This document shows, piece after piece, positions 1 through 6,683 of a stretch of 7,404 nt of DNA; positions within the stretch are counted from its first letter, which is position 1, and each line of letters begins with the position of its first letter. Under the pieces are notes generated by a model. That model had not been told where the DNA came from and did no database searches. It saw only the letters and a program-made list of their open reading frames with translations. The stretch is from Candidatus Zipacnadia bacterium (lineage in GTDB: Bacteria; Armatimonadota; Zipacnadia; Zipacnadales; Zipacnadaceae), in NCBI GenBank assembly GCA_029821455.1, contig JALGTI010000144.1, positions 1 to 7,404 on the forward strand. The letters run 5' to 3'. The position numbers and the translations under genes were made by a program.

Positions 1-161
1 TCGTAGCAGAAGCGCTCAGGGATGGAGAAGAAGAACAGGCCGGATGTCAGCGGCACCCAGCGCAGCACGACAATCACTATCACAAGTATGATGCCTGTTT
101 TCAGGCCTGCAATGCGGCGTACCCGGAGTTCTGCCGTCGTACTGTCCAAAGCCCCTACCAC
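1..161 (-). CDS. N-terminus of an integral membrane protein, cut by the left window edge; possibly O-antigen ligase/polymerase
   Basis: An open minus-strand frame runs off the left edge without a stop. From a GTG at 161 the first 53 residues are a short polar start, a basic stretch (RVRRIAGLK), then a hydrophobic helix at about residues 22-33 (TGIILVIVIVVL), followed by LTSGLFFFSIPERF. Basic residues before the first helix suggest an N-in membrane protein. The GLFF segment after helix 1 resembles the first loop of some O-antigen ligase (Wzy/WaaL-like) proteins, and the BY-kinase next door would fit, but this is inference from a fragment. The start is uncertain: GTG 161 has a GAGAGG directly against it, TTG 149 is 12 bases beyond it, and the frame stays open upstream to GTG 260. 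A perfect TATAAT on this strand (183-178) favours a start at 161 or 149. A different multi-pass membrane protein is equally possible. Confidence 0.45.
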   Translation of the reverse strand, partial: MVGALDSTTAELRVRRIAGLKTGIILVIVIVVLRWVPLTSGLFFFSIPERFCY

Positions 162-177
162 CCTCTCTCTGCAGACT

Positions 178-183
178 ATTATA
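178..183 (-). promoter_or_regulatory. Candidate -10 box for the left-edge membrane gene
   Basis: A perfect TATAAT is read on the minus strand from 183 to 178, which predicts a start of transcription near 171. That gives a leader of only 10-20 bases before GTG 161 or TTG 149. The -35 region 17-18 bases upstream (around TGTGCA) is a poor match, so this could be a weak or activator-dependent promoter, or a chance match. Confidence 0.35.
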
Positions 184-328
184 CCCCGGTGCAGCGTCTC
201 TTGCACACCGATGAGTTGCACCGGCCACAGTCCGCAGGTTCTGCTATATGGTTTTTTCACTGTATAGCACACCACACCTGCTAAGAAAAGGGTCTGGGAA
301 CCGCCGCAGTTATGGCGGCCGGGTGCCC

Positions 329-357
329 TTGACAGTATCAGTAATCAGCAATATACT
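329..357 (+). promoter_or_regulatory. Sigma-70 promoter for the BY-kinase gene
   Basis: A perfect -35 TTGACA (329-334) is separated by exactly 17 bases from a near-perfect -10 TATACT (352-357). Transcription would start around 364, leaving a leader of roughly 90 bases before the ATG at 456. Confidence 0.75.
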
Positions 358-363
358 ACAGAT

Positions 364-400
364 TCCACAATGATAGCTAGCTGAGCGAGTAGACTGTGGA
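364..400 (+). repeat. Inverted repeat TCCACA/TGTGGA in the kinase leader
   Basis: TCCACA (364-369) and TGTGGA (395-400) are perfectly complementary across a 25-base gap that contains the palindrome AGCTAGCT. The left arm falls at the predicted transcription start. It could be an operator for a repressor or a leader RNA stem. Six base pairs is short, so it may also be chance. Confidence 0.3.
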
Positions 401-455
401 TGTCAAACAACACGCAGTAGAGGCTGTCTGGTCATCAGGCGCAGAGTGAAAGAGT

Positions 456-2894
456 ATGGAGCAGGCCGCAGGACCCAGGTTCGACGCGCGTGATTATGTA
501 CGCATAATCCGCAAGCGTAAGTGGCTTGTAGTCGCCATCAGCGCGATTTTCGCTCTGGTGGGGAGCCTAATCGCGATGAGCGGGAAGCGTGAGTACCGCG
601 CTTCGGCTCTGGTGCTGATCAAGCAGCCAACTGAGGGGCTGTTCTGGCTGGGGGCCACTGCACCGGAGAAGCGCCGCCGCACTATCTCGATGGAGACCCA
701 GGCGCGGATTGCCCAGAGCGAGCCATGCGCCCGCAAGACCGCCGAACGCCTGGCGGCTGCAACTGACTCACGTCTATCTTATGCCGTGGATGTGACGGCG
801 ATTCTCAGGTCAATTTCCACTAGTGTCATACCCCCTGACGTCCTGCGGATCCAGGCCCGTTCTGATAGGTACGGGCTCGCCATTGCCTTGGCTAATGAGA
901 CTGCCCGCTCGTTTGTGCTAATCAGCGGTGAGTATCAGCGCAAGGAAGAAAGCGACGCTACCAAGTTTCTCGAAGAGCAGTTGGCAGCCAGCGAGCGGGA
1001 ACTGAGTGACGCGGCAAAGCGGATGACTGAGTACCAGCGCGCGACCGGTCTGCTGGCCGCGGATGCTGGCACAGCGTACATCCAGAGTGCTCTGGATACA
1101 TTCCGCAGCGAGAAAGCGCGGGCAGAGACAGAGTTGGCCCAGGTGCAGGCCACGGCTAAGAAGTTCGAGGAACTGATAGGCGGCACTGCTTCCGCTACTG
1201 TTAGGGAAGTACCGGTCGTTAATCCTGTACGCCAGGCTCTGACGCAAGCGCTACAGAATGACCAGCTTGCTCTGACGCGGCTGCGCGCTCAGTACACGGA
1301 TCAGTATCCGGCAGTTCAAAGCCTGCTGGCCCGGATCAGTGAGACGGAGGCGCGCGTTGCAGAGCTTCCCGCGACCATCAAAGAGCCTCAGGTGCAGACC
1401 AATAGCGTCCTGCAGACCGCTGAGAGCCAACTGGAAAGCCAGCGTGTTACAGCGCGCCGGCTTCAAGCTCAGATTGCCTCCTATGACCGCGCTATCAATA
1501 ACCTGCACCAGGAAGCTCGCGAGCTGGTGGATAAGGAGAACGAGCTTGCGGGGCTTCAAGACGAAAAGCTGTTGGCCCGCGACCGGCACAGAGCGCTCCT
1601 GCAAGAGCTGAGCGTCAAGCGGCTGGAGGAGGCAACGACTTCCGAGGGTGATGCCATCATCATTGACCGCGCGGTCTCCGCTGAAGAGATCGGCCCCGAC
1701 TTCGGAAAGACTGTCGTCTTCGCCGTATTCCTCGGGATCTTTGCCGGCATCGCTCTCGCCCTGGTCCTGGAGACCCTTGACGACACCATTCATAGTCCCG
1801 AGGACATTACCCGCTATACCCCTGCCGCCTTTCTGGGGATTGTACCACGGACTGAAGAGGTGGGCGAGCAACTCGTAACGATCGCCGCCCCCAAGAGCCC
1901 ACCGGCTGAGGCGTACCGAACCTTGCGCTCCAACATTAACTTCGCCTTGGTAGAGTCTCCAGCACGGACATTCGTGGTCACCAGCGCCGGAGCGGGTGAG
2001 GGCAAGAGTTGCATCGCTGCCAACCTGGCGGTGGCCTTTGCCCAGGCTGGCCAGTCTGTCATTATCGTTGACAGTGACCTGCGGCGGCCAGTCCAGCACC
2101 ACCTGTTCGAGTGTGAGGCAATCCCGGGCTTGACCAACGTGCTGGTGGGCGAAATGACCATCGGGGAGCTGCTGCAGGAGACCGGCGTTCCGAACCTGCG
2201 CTTGCTTGCCAGCGGACCCTTGCCGCCCAATCCCGCTGAACTCATTGACTCGGCGGCAATGGACGATGTGATCGCCCAGTTGGGGGCGATGGCGGACATT
2301 GTACTATTTGACTCTCCCCCAGCGATTATGCTGACCGATGCAGTAATCCTCTCCTCTAAGGTGGAACGCGTTATCCTGGTGGCCGAGGCTGGGCAGGTAA
2401 CGCGCGATGCCTTCGGGGAGATGCTCCGGCTCATACAGCATGCACGGGGCACCATCCTTGGTGCTGTGCTCAACAAGCTCAGGCTCACCCCGGGCGACTA
2501 TTACTACTACTACTATTACTACTATTACTCCGACTCCAGCCGCGAACCGACACGACGGCCACCGGGCAAAGCCGCGCCCCCAGGCGCAGAGACGAGTGCT
2601 GCTGAGGTCGAGGAGCAGCCACTACTGCCTTGGGAGCAGCCCGAATGGCTGCGGGAAGACAGCCAAGAGCGGGGTGAGACGCCAGTGCCTCTGGTGGAAC
2701 CGCCTGACGCTGAGATGCGAGAACCATTCGGCGAGGGGCCGAATGCTGCAGATGAGCCTGCCCCGACTCCGCCAGAAGAACCGGAAGCAGAAACTGAGCC
2801 GCTCCTGGAACCGCCCTCCCTTGAAGAATCCCGCGATGACGAGGAACCGCCCCCGATGCCCTGGGACCGCCCACCTCCACGCGATCAGCAGTAG
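456..2894 (+). CDS. Polysaccharide co-polymerase / bacterial tyrosine kinase (Wzz-BY-kinase fusion)
   Basis: An inner-membrane autophosphorylating tyrosine kinase that controls export and chain length of exopolysaccharide or capsule (Wzc/ExoP-type single chain). The N-terminal Wzz domain has TM1 at about 23-41. A long, mostly helical coiled-coil region spans about 160-400, and TM2 is at 419-438. The cytoplasmic kinase domain shows the EX2RX2R oligomerisation motif (E485, R488, R491), Walker A SAGAGEGKS (510-518, K517), Walker A' VIIVDSDLRRP (535-545, D539 and D541) and Walker B LFDSPP (617-622, D619). The tyrosine cluster is ten uninterrupted Tyr (682-691). Most BY-kinases end near this cluster; here a 121-residue Pro/Glu-rich tail follows, with PWEQP and PWDRP repeats. 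All catalytic motifs are intact. ATG 456 has only a weak GAAAGAG site, but the N-terminus fits the family. The gene has its own promoter at 329. No cognate phosphatase lies in the window. Confidence 0.95.
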   Translation: MEQAAGPRFDARDYVRIIRKRKWLVVAISAIFALVGSLIAMSGKREYRASALVLIKQPTEGLFWLGATAPEKRRRTISMETQARIAQSEPCARKTAERLAAATDSRLSYAVDVTAILRSISTSVIPPDVLRIQARSDRYGLAIALANETARSFVLISGEYQRKEESDATKFLEEQLAASERELSDAAKRMTEYQRATGLLAADAGTAYIQSALDTFRSEKARAETELAQVQATAKKFEELIGGTASATVREVPVVNPVRQALTQALQNDQLALTRLRAQYTDQYPAVQSLLARISETEARVAELPATIKEPQVQTNSVLQTAESQLESQRVTARRLQAQIASYDRAINNLHQEARELVDKENELAGLQDEKLLARDRHRALLQELSVKRLEEATTSEGDAIIIDRAVSAEEIGPDFGKTVVFAVFLGIFAGIALALVLETLDDTIHSPEDITRYTPAAFLGIVPRTEEVGEQLVTIAAPKSPPAEAYRTLRSNINFALVESPARTFVVTSAGAGEGKSCIAANLAVAFAQAGQSVIIVDSDLRRPVQHHLFECEAIPGLTNVLVGEMTIGELLQETGVPNLRLLASGPLPPNPAELIDSAAMDDVIAQLGAMADIVLFDSPPAIMLTDAVILSSKVERVILVAEAGQVTRDAFGEMLRLIQHARGTILGAVLNKLRLTPGDYYYYYYYYYYSDSSREPTRRPPGKAAPPGAETSAAEVEEQPLLPWEQPEWLREDSQERGETPVPLVEPPDAEMREPFGEGPNAADEPAPTPPEEPEAETEPLLEPPSLEESRDDEEPPPMPWDRPPPRDQQ
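2499..2528 (+). repeat. TAC/TAT triplet tract encoding ten tyrosines
   Basis: Ten consecutive Tyr codons (seven TAC, three TAT) form a 30-base near-perfect triplet repeat inside the kinase gene. Slippage by one repeat unit would keep the reading frame and change only the number of phosphorylatable tyrosines. Confidence 0.9.
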
Positions 2895-2924
2895 TTAAGA
2901 GCAGTCATTCCAAACCGGCTAGCT

Positions 2925-2952
2925 GAGGCCTCGAAGCCCGGTTCGGGGCCTC
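2925..2952. terminator. Strong hairpin between convergent genes, probable bidirectional terminator
   Basis: GAGGCCTCGAA (2925-2935) pairs with TTCGGGGCCTC (2942-2952), counting one G-U pair, to give an 11-base-pair stem with a 6-base loop. It sits midway between the stop codons of the BY-kinase (2894) and the FtsB-like gene (2959). There is no T-run on either side, so it is not a canonical intrinsic terminator; position and stability are the evidence. Confidence 0.55.
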
Positions 2953-2958
2953 CATAAT

Positions 2959-3435
2959 CTATGGGGCTGGTGGTGGTGTCGCGGGGAAGTGTGAGGTATC
3001 TGCCTGGTCCTCTGCGGTGCCCAACCATACGGTGATGATCAGACCGGCACGATGCAGCCAGGCAGTGGCGGCATCCTTGGTACGCGAGATACACGTTTGC
3101 GTGCGGTCAGCGAAGGTCGAGGGTTGACGCTCCTGCGCGGCCTGTTGTGGCAGGCAGCGCACCAGCCGCTCCCCATGCGCAACCACCCCCAGTTCACTGC
3201 GAGCTGCTAGCTTTTTCCCCGCCTCAGTGTGCAGGTACTGCACGCTGTCTCTCAGTTGCTTGTTCTGCTGCTGCAACTGCTGGTACTGGGTTCTCATCCT
3301 GATAGTGTCTGCGACTACCACGAGCCCCCGGCCGGTGGGCTGGAAGAGCTTGCCATGTGTTGCGAAAAGCAACAGCAAAAACGGCCCCAGGACCAACATT
3401 GCCAGTCTAAAGGGCCGTCGTTTGGTTTGTCTCAT
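2959..3435 (-). CDS. FtsB/DivIC-family septum formation initiator-like protein
   Basis: A small bitopic division protein of the kind that, in E. coli and B. subtilis, forms a complex with FtsL and FtsQ/DivIB at the septum. From the ATG at 3435 it has 158 residues: a basic N-terminus (MRQTKRRPFR), a transmembrane helix at about 10-27, a Gln-rich coiled coil at about 42-68 (TQYQQLQQQNKQLRD), then the family signature at 69-93, where YLHTEAGKKLAARSELGVV is followed by a GERLV that fits the ARxELG...pGE pattern. The last 65 residues, with C94, C115, a weakly hydrophobic patch and a Pro-rich end, go beyond the usual 90-120-residue size and are not recognised. The start is uncertain: ATG 3435 has only an AGGTGA 16 bases away, whereas GTG 3474 has GAGGG at 9 bases. 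The gene lies downstream of the TPR gene on the same strand, 182 bases away, with a possible promoter of its own. Confidence 0.75.
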   Translation of the reverse strand: MRQTKRRPFRLAMLVLGPFLLLLFATHGKLFQPTGRGLVVVADTIRMRTQYQQLQQQNKQLRDSVQYLHTEAGKKLAARSELGVVAHGERLVRCLPQQAAQERQPSTFADRTQTCISRTKDAATAWLHRAGLIITVWLGTAEDQADTSHFPATPPPAP

Positions 3436-3570
3436 AGCATGCCGTGAGCCATCACCTCGAGGCTGCCTGCCCACCAGCAACCGCCCTCTACAGCCTCCGG
3501 GACAGTCTCACCTACCACCCATCGTTGATTTCTACGTTAGCTGCATACAGATGGGCCTTGCCACGTCTGC

Positions 3571-3597
3571 TTAATATGTCTTCACCGGCACTGTCAA
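3571..3597 (-). promoter_or_regulatory. Candidate promoter for the FtsB-like gene
   Basis: On the minus strand a perfect TTGACA (3597-3592) is followed by TATTAA (3576-3571) at a short spacing of 15 bases. A small bulged hairpin (CCGGCA 3585-3590 with TGCCCGG 3601-3607) overlaps the -35 box. It may be the weak terminator of the TPR gene or an operator. The sub-optimal spacing makes this tentative. Confidence 0.35.
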
Positions 3598-3617
3598 AAC
3601 TGCCCGGCGAATGCGAA

Positions 3618-6212
3618 TCAATTCTCGACACTCACTGTGGCACTGAACTGCGGGATATCGCACAACGGACAATCATCTCCTTTGATGCGAGCCTCAAAGC
3701 CGGGCAACTCGTCGAGGTGGAAGGCTTCTGCCAGGGTAGGAAGCAGTAGGCCCACCTCTTGTGGCGCCACCTCCGCCCTGCGCTGTCTTGGCTGGGGGCG
3801 CCACACCATCAGGCCAGGTTCGGTAAGAGCATAGGGCAGGCCCTGGGCTGAGATAAGTTCAGCGGCGATGGCCAGATGCTCCTGCGCCCCGGACTTGTCG
3901 CCAGACCGCTCCAGCACCTGGGCGAGGTTCCAATGGGCCAGCGCATAGTCTGGCTGCTCGGAAACTGCCAAGTTGAGCGCATTCTGGGCGCGCTCCAGAT
4001 CGGACTCCAACGCCGCCGCTACCCCCAGGTTGTTAGCGACCACGCTCCAGTCCGGGTATAGCCCATCACTGCCGGGAACATTATGGAGGACCACCAGACC
4101 CTCAGCGCCGGCCTCCCCGCCTTGCAGTGCCAGCTCCAGACCGGCATAGCAGTAGAATTCTTCCAGGTCAGGATCCGCCACAGAAGCGTCCACCAGACCT
4201 GAAAGAGGCTCTTGAGCGTAGCGCACGAACTCGGCTCGCAGGTCATAATATCCGGTCGCATAACGGGTGGCTGTCTTTGAGGCTCGCACCAAAGTGGCGG
4301 TCACAGGACTGGTGGACTGCTGGGCCAGCGTCGTCAGGTTCGCATAGTAACGGGCCGGCGCGTAGTCCGGGTCCATCTCAATAGCCTCTTCCAGGAGCGC
4401 GGAGGCCTTCTCCAGCTCGGTATAGTGCAGGTAGGCTAAGGCCATGTAGGTGTTAACCTCCGGGGTGGTCATTCCCAGCGATTTGGCGGCGCTCATGTGC
4501 AATAGCATCGCATCCATGTCGCCCAAATAGCCACACACAAGGGCGAGGTTGTAGTGCGCTGGGGGCAGGTCCGGCTGCAAGCGCACGGCCTTGCTCAAGA
4601 CCGTCTTGGCGAGCCGCAGGTCGGCAATCTCAAGCAGCACCCTACCCAGGTCTGAATAAGTCTCTGCGTCCCGGCGCTGTAGTCGCGATGCCCAGCGCAG
4701 CTCATAGGCTGCATCAATGAGGTCTTGCCAGGCGCTGAGGGCGACTGCCAGTGCGCAAAGGCGTATGCGTGCCTCATCCGACGCCACTGCCACCTCCCCG
4801 GTCTTCATTTCCAGCGGCACAGCGGCTGTATAACGCTGTCCGGCTGCTTGGAGGACCGGGGCCGAGCCTAAAAGCCTGACCAGTACGTCATCCAGCTCGC
4901 TGAGGTCCTCGAGCTGTGCGATGAGATTATCGCGGGTTCCACCCATCGCAGGCTGGCGACGCAAGGCGTAGACTATCGCCCGAACAGCGCGTTCGAGCAC
5001 AGGTAGTGGCGAGGGGCGCAGAGCCAGCGGGAAGTCGGCCTCATAGGCCCGGGGATCCATTGCGTCAAGCACTTTGAGGCGGGCACCCGCGGCGAAGTAG
5101 CCGACGATGGTGGCGGCTGCGTCCATTGCGTCTTCGTCGCTGACGTTGCCACCCGCGAACTCACTGCCATAGGTACGGATAGCCTCGCTGAGGTTGCCGC
5201 GCTCATATAGCGTAAGGCCTAACTGCTTGTGCACTTCCGCATCTGAGACGTCAATGCGCAGACCGTCACGATACGCCCTCACCGCTCCGTCCAGGTCCCC
5301 ATCCTCGCGTAGCGCCCCGGCCAGCGTCACATAGTACTGCACGTTATCCGGCGCCAGCATAGTAGCCTGACCAGCCTCCCCACCGGCGGCGGCGACCTGA
5401 CCACTTGCTCGCAGGGCCGCGGCCAGGTTGTTCCGGATGCGCGCATCACTGGGATCCAGGCGCGTCGCTTGCCGGTATGCTGATATCGCTGCGTCGAGAT
5501 CACCTGTGGCCACCTGGGCGGTGCCCAGTGCATCGTGAAGCTGTGCATTGGACCGCTCCAGTTTGACCGCGAGTTGATACGCGTCCACGGCGCCAGCTGT
5601 ATTGCCCATCTGCAGCAGTGCCCAACCCAGCGCGGCTTGAGCCGAGGCCAGCTTTGGGTCTAGCTCGGCAGCCTTGGCAGCTTGCTCGGCGGCGCGGGCG
5701 TAGTCGCGCCACTCGCCAAAAGCACTGCTGAGAGCCACCCGCACTTGTGCGTCGTTCGGCAGCAATCGCATCGCTATGTGCAGGTTAGCGATAGCTGCTT
5801 CCACGTTGCCTGCTTCCAAGAGCGCCTTGCCCAGGTGGAAGTAAGCTGACCCCAGGCCTGGCGCTAGGTGGATGGCGGTCGCATACTCCTTGATAGCCTC
5901 GTCTATGCGGCCCAGGCCTTTGAGGGCGTGCCCCAGGTTGACGTGCGCCACGGACCAGTCCGGATCGAGGTCCGTGGCCACCCTGAATTGCACCAGGGCC
6001 CCGGCATAGTCCTCGTTCAGCATCAGTTCAATGCCGCGCTGCAGATGTGCCTGTGGTGTGTCCGGCACAGACGTGGCAGGCGCGCGGAGGTCCAAAGCTA
6101 CACCATCCGTGGCTGCAGAAACAAGTGTGGTGGTTGCCCCAACTGCGCCGACTGCCAGGCAGAGTCCAACAAGCATTGCGACGGTGGGGCACCTATAGCC
6201 TATCTTCAACAT
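3618..6212 (-). CDS. Large exported tetratricopeptide-repeat (TPR) protein
   Basis: An 864-residue protein that is probably an envelope scaffold for protein-protein contacts; no catalytic domain is recognised. An N-terminal signal peptide (hydrophobic core about 10-25, possible cleavage after VSA near 33) predicts export. About eight to nine TPR units cover roughly 53-348, with the usual 34-residue spacing and the motif ending in LDP (examples: YATAIHLAPG, YRQATRLDPSD). A non-repeat middle, about 350-510, follows. More TPR units lie at about 515-620 and 720-790. The C-terminal tail has an acidic GDDCPLCD (C848, C851), a possible metal or disulphide site. ATG 6212 is chosen because GGGAGG lies 7 bases upstream; the frame could also start at TTG 6227. 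The FtsB-like gene follows on the same strand, and the exopolysaccharide kinase is convergent. A role in polysaccharide assembly or secretion is inferred from this context. Confidence 0.9.
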   Translation of the reverse strand: MLKIGYRCPTVAMLVGLCLAVGAVGATTTLVSAATDGVALDLRAPATSVPDTPQAHLQRGIELMLNEDYAGALVQFRVATDLDPDWSVAHVNLGHALKGLGRIDEAIKEYATAIHLAPGLGSAYFHLGKALLEAGNVEAAIANLHIAMRLLPNDAQVRVALSSAFGEWRDYARAAEQAAKAAELDPKLASAQAALGWALLQMGNTAGAVDAYQLAVKLERSNAQLHDALGTAQVATGDLDAAISAYRQATRLDPSDARIRNNLAAALRASGQVAAAGGEAGQATMLAPDNVQYYVTLAGALREDGDLDGAVRAYRDGLRIDVSDAEVHKQLGLTLYERGNLSEAIRTYGSEFAGGNVSDEDAMDAAATIVGYFAAGARLKVLDAMDPRAYEADFPLALRPSPLPVLERAVRAIVYALRRQPAMGGTRDNLIAQLEDLSELDDVLVRLLGSAPVLQAAGQRYTAAVPLEMKTGEVAVASDEARIRLCALAVALSAWQDLIDAAYELRWASRLQRRDAETYSDLGRVLLEIADLRLAKTVLSKAVRLQPDLPPAHYNLALVCGYLGDMDAMLLHMSAAKSLGMTTPEVNTYMALAYLHYTELEKASALLEEAIEMDPDYAPARYYANLTTLAQQSTSPVTATLVRASKTATRYATGYYDLRAEFVRYAQEPLSGLVDASVADPDLEEFYCYAGLELALQGGEAGAEGLVVLHNVPGSDGLYPDWSVVANNLGVAAALESDLERAQNALNLAVSEQPDYALAHWNLAQVLERSGDKSGAQEHLAIAAELISAQGLPYALTEPGLMVWRPQPRQRRAEVAPQEVGLLLPTLAEAFHLDELPGFEARIKGDDCPLCDIPQFSATVSVEN

Positions 6213-6219
6213 TGCTGTC
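6213..6219 (-). promoter_or_regulatory. Spacer after the ribosome binding site that fixes the TPR protein start
   Basis: On the minus strand GGGAGG is followed by these 7 bases (GACAGCA) and then ATG 6212. This is near-ideal spacing and is the reason for preferring 6212 over TTG 6227, which lies on the ribosome site itself. Confidence 0.6.
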
Positions 6220-6367
6220 CCTCCCAAGTGCGCCTCCGAGGAGCGCTATCCATACTAAGCAGTGGCTACACACATACTCACCACGCCATGGCCGCTCACA
6301 CGCATGAGCGCGCTAGCGCCACAGCCCGGCGTTCTCGAGTCCGCCGCCCATCCCCTCTCAAGCACAG

Positions 6368-6397
6368 AGTTTACCCCAAACCCCCAAGAATAATCAA
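6368..6397 (-). promoter_or_regulatory. Candidate promoter for the TPR gene
   Basis: On the minus strand TTGATT (6397-6392) and TAAACT (6373-6368) are 18 bases apart, a moderate sigma-70 match. Transcription would start near 6361 and give a leader of about 150 bases. The leader contains a GCGCTAGCGC palindrome and a CGCTC/GAGCG hairpin. Confidence 0.4.
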
Positions 6398-6494
6398 GTC
6401 CCTTCTTGAGCTTCTTACGAAATGGGACATAGTCAGTAGGGGGTAAGGCTTCTCTTTCTATCGCAGAATCTACTATGGGGACGAGTTTCATGCA

Positions 6495-6526
6495 CTTAGC
6501 GAAACCCACGAGCGACATTCGCTAAG
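6495..6526. repeat. Perfect 9-bp inverted repeat (hairpin 1)
   Basis: CTTAGCGAA (6495-6503) is the exact reverse complement of TTCGCTAAG (6518-6526), with a 14-base loop. It is the first of five consecutive hairpins leading towards the prepilin-like motif at 6682. Confidence 0.75.
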
Positions 6527-6528
6527 GC

Positions 6529-6559
6529 CAGCTATTCTTAGGTCAAGATGTCATAGCTG
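6529..6559. repeat. Inverted repeat with nested stem (hairpin 2)
   Basis: CAGCTAT (6529-6535) pairs perfectly with ATAGCTG (6553-6559). Directly inside, TCTT and AAGA pair around the loop AGGTC, leaving a TGTC bulge on one side. A nested stem with an internal bulge resembles a folded RNA more than a simple protein-binding palindrome. Confidence 0.65.
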
Positions 6560-6566
6560 AAGAAAC

Positions 6567-6588
6567 CGACACCATTCGTCAGGTGCCG
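6567..6588. repeat. Imperfect hairpin (hairpin 3)
   Basis: CGACACC (6567-6573) pairs with GGTGCCG (6582-6588) with one A-C mismatch and an 8-base loop. Confidence 0.5.
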
Positions 6589-6598
6589 AGGCTTTAGG

Positions 6599-6616
6599 TT
6601 CTGCCTGAAGGCAGAA
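6599..6616. repeat. Perfect 7-bp hairpin with tetraloop (hairpin 4)
   Basis: TTCTGCC (6599-6605) pairs with GGCAGAA (6610-6616) around a TGAA loop. Its right arm runs into the seven-A tract at 6615-6621. Confidence 0.65.
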
Positions 6617-6654
6617 AAAAATGCCGCCACCGAGCAGATGCGCTCACGTGGCGG
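6615..6654 (-). terminator. Terminator-like hairpin with a T7 tract on the minus strand (hairpin 5)
   Basis: CCGCCAC (6624-6630) pairs with GTGGCGG (6648-6654), and inside it GAGC (6632-6635) pairs with GCTC (6642-6645) around a 6-base loop. Read on the minus strand, the stem is followed after two or three bases by seven T (complement of 6621-6615). This is the form of a Rho-independent terminator for leftward transcription. No leftward gene to its right is evident. Confidence 0.5.
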
Positions 6655-6670
6655 TCTCCTGACCCAACAG

Positions 6671-6683
6671 GGAGGAGGAGGAG
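6671..6683. repeat. GGA triplet microsatellite
   Basis: Four GGA/GAG units lie immediately before the GGCTTCACC of the first prepilin-like motif. The tract could act as a ribosome site or as a slippage point. An ATG at 6638 is open into this tract but in a different frame from GFTLIEL. Confidence 0.55.

Larger units (their letters stand above)
162..455. other. Divergent intergenic region
   Basis: This stretch separates the left-edge minus-strand gene from the plus-strand BY-kinase. It holds the kinase promoter (329-357), the candidate -10 of the leftward gene, a small hairpin of CCGCC/GGCGG around 301-316, and the TCCACA/TGTGGA inverted repeat in the kinase leader. The short frames on either strand do not look like real proteins, except for a possible upstream extension of the left-edge gene to about 260. 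Confidence 0.6.
6213..6494. other. Non-coding leader and spacer upstream of the TPR gene
   Basis: No convincing gene is visible. It contains the candidate TPR promoter, small palindromes, and an imperfect GTCCC/GGGAC inverted repeat around 6399-6426. A minus-strand frame of 87 codons (6518-6255) has no recognisable domain and I do not call it a gene. Confidence 0.5.

Noticed and set aside
1251..2102. Long minus-strand open frame of 283 codons
   Set aside because: It lies entirely opposite the BY-kinase, whose motifs are intact; its translation has no recognisable domain.
1814..2488. Minus-strand open frame of 224 codons, Ser/Arg-rich
   Set aside because: Antisense to the kinase ATP-binding region; composition is typical of a shadow frame in GC-rich DNA.
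2407..2898. Plus-strand open frame of 163 codons overlapping the kinase C-terminus
   Set aside because: It is a +1 shadow of the tyrosine run and Pro/Glu tail. The tail itself is in frame with the catalytic domain, so no frameshift is needed.
5868..6446. Plus-strand open frame of 192 codons
   Set aside because: Mostly antisense to the TPR gene start and its signal peptide; its Cys-rich stretch is the complement of that region, and no domain is visible.
6255..6518. Minus-strand open frame of 87 codons upstream of the TPR gene
   Set aside because: No recognisable domain, its start overlaps hairpin 1, and it has no good ribosome site. A small unknown protein cannot be excluded.
6480..6660. Riboswitch (c-di-GMP-I or cobalamin) controlling a pilin gene
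   Set aside because: Attractive because a prepilin-like motif follows, but the conserved core sequences of these classes are not present by eye.
6624..6670. GTTGGGTCAGGAG on the minus strand recalls the SRP RNA core
   Set aside because: The GGAAG/AGCAGC internal-loop elements of SRP RNA are absent, so the similarity is limited to a few bases.
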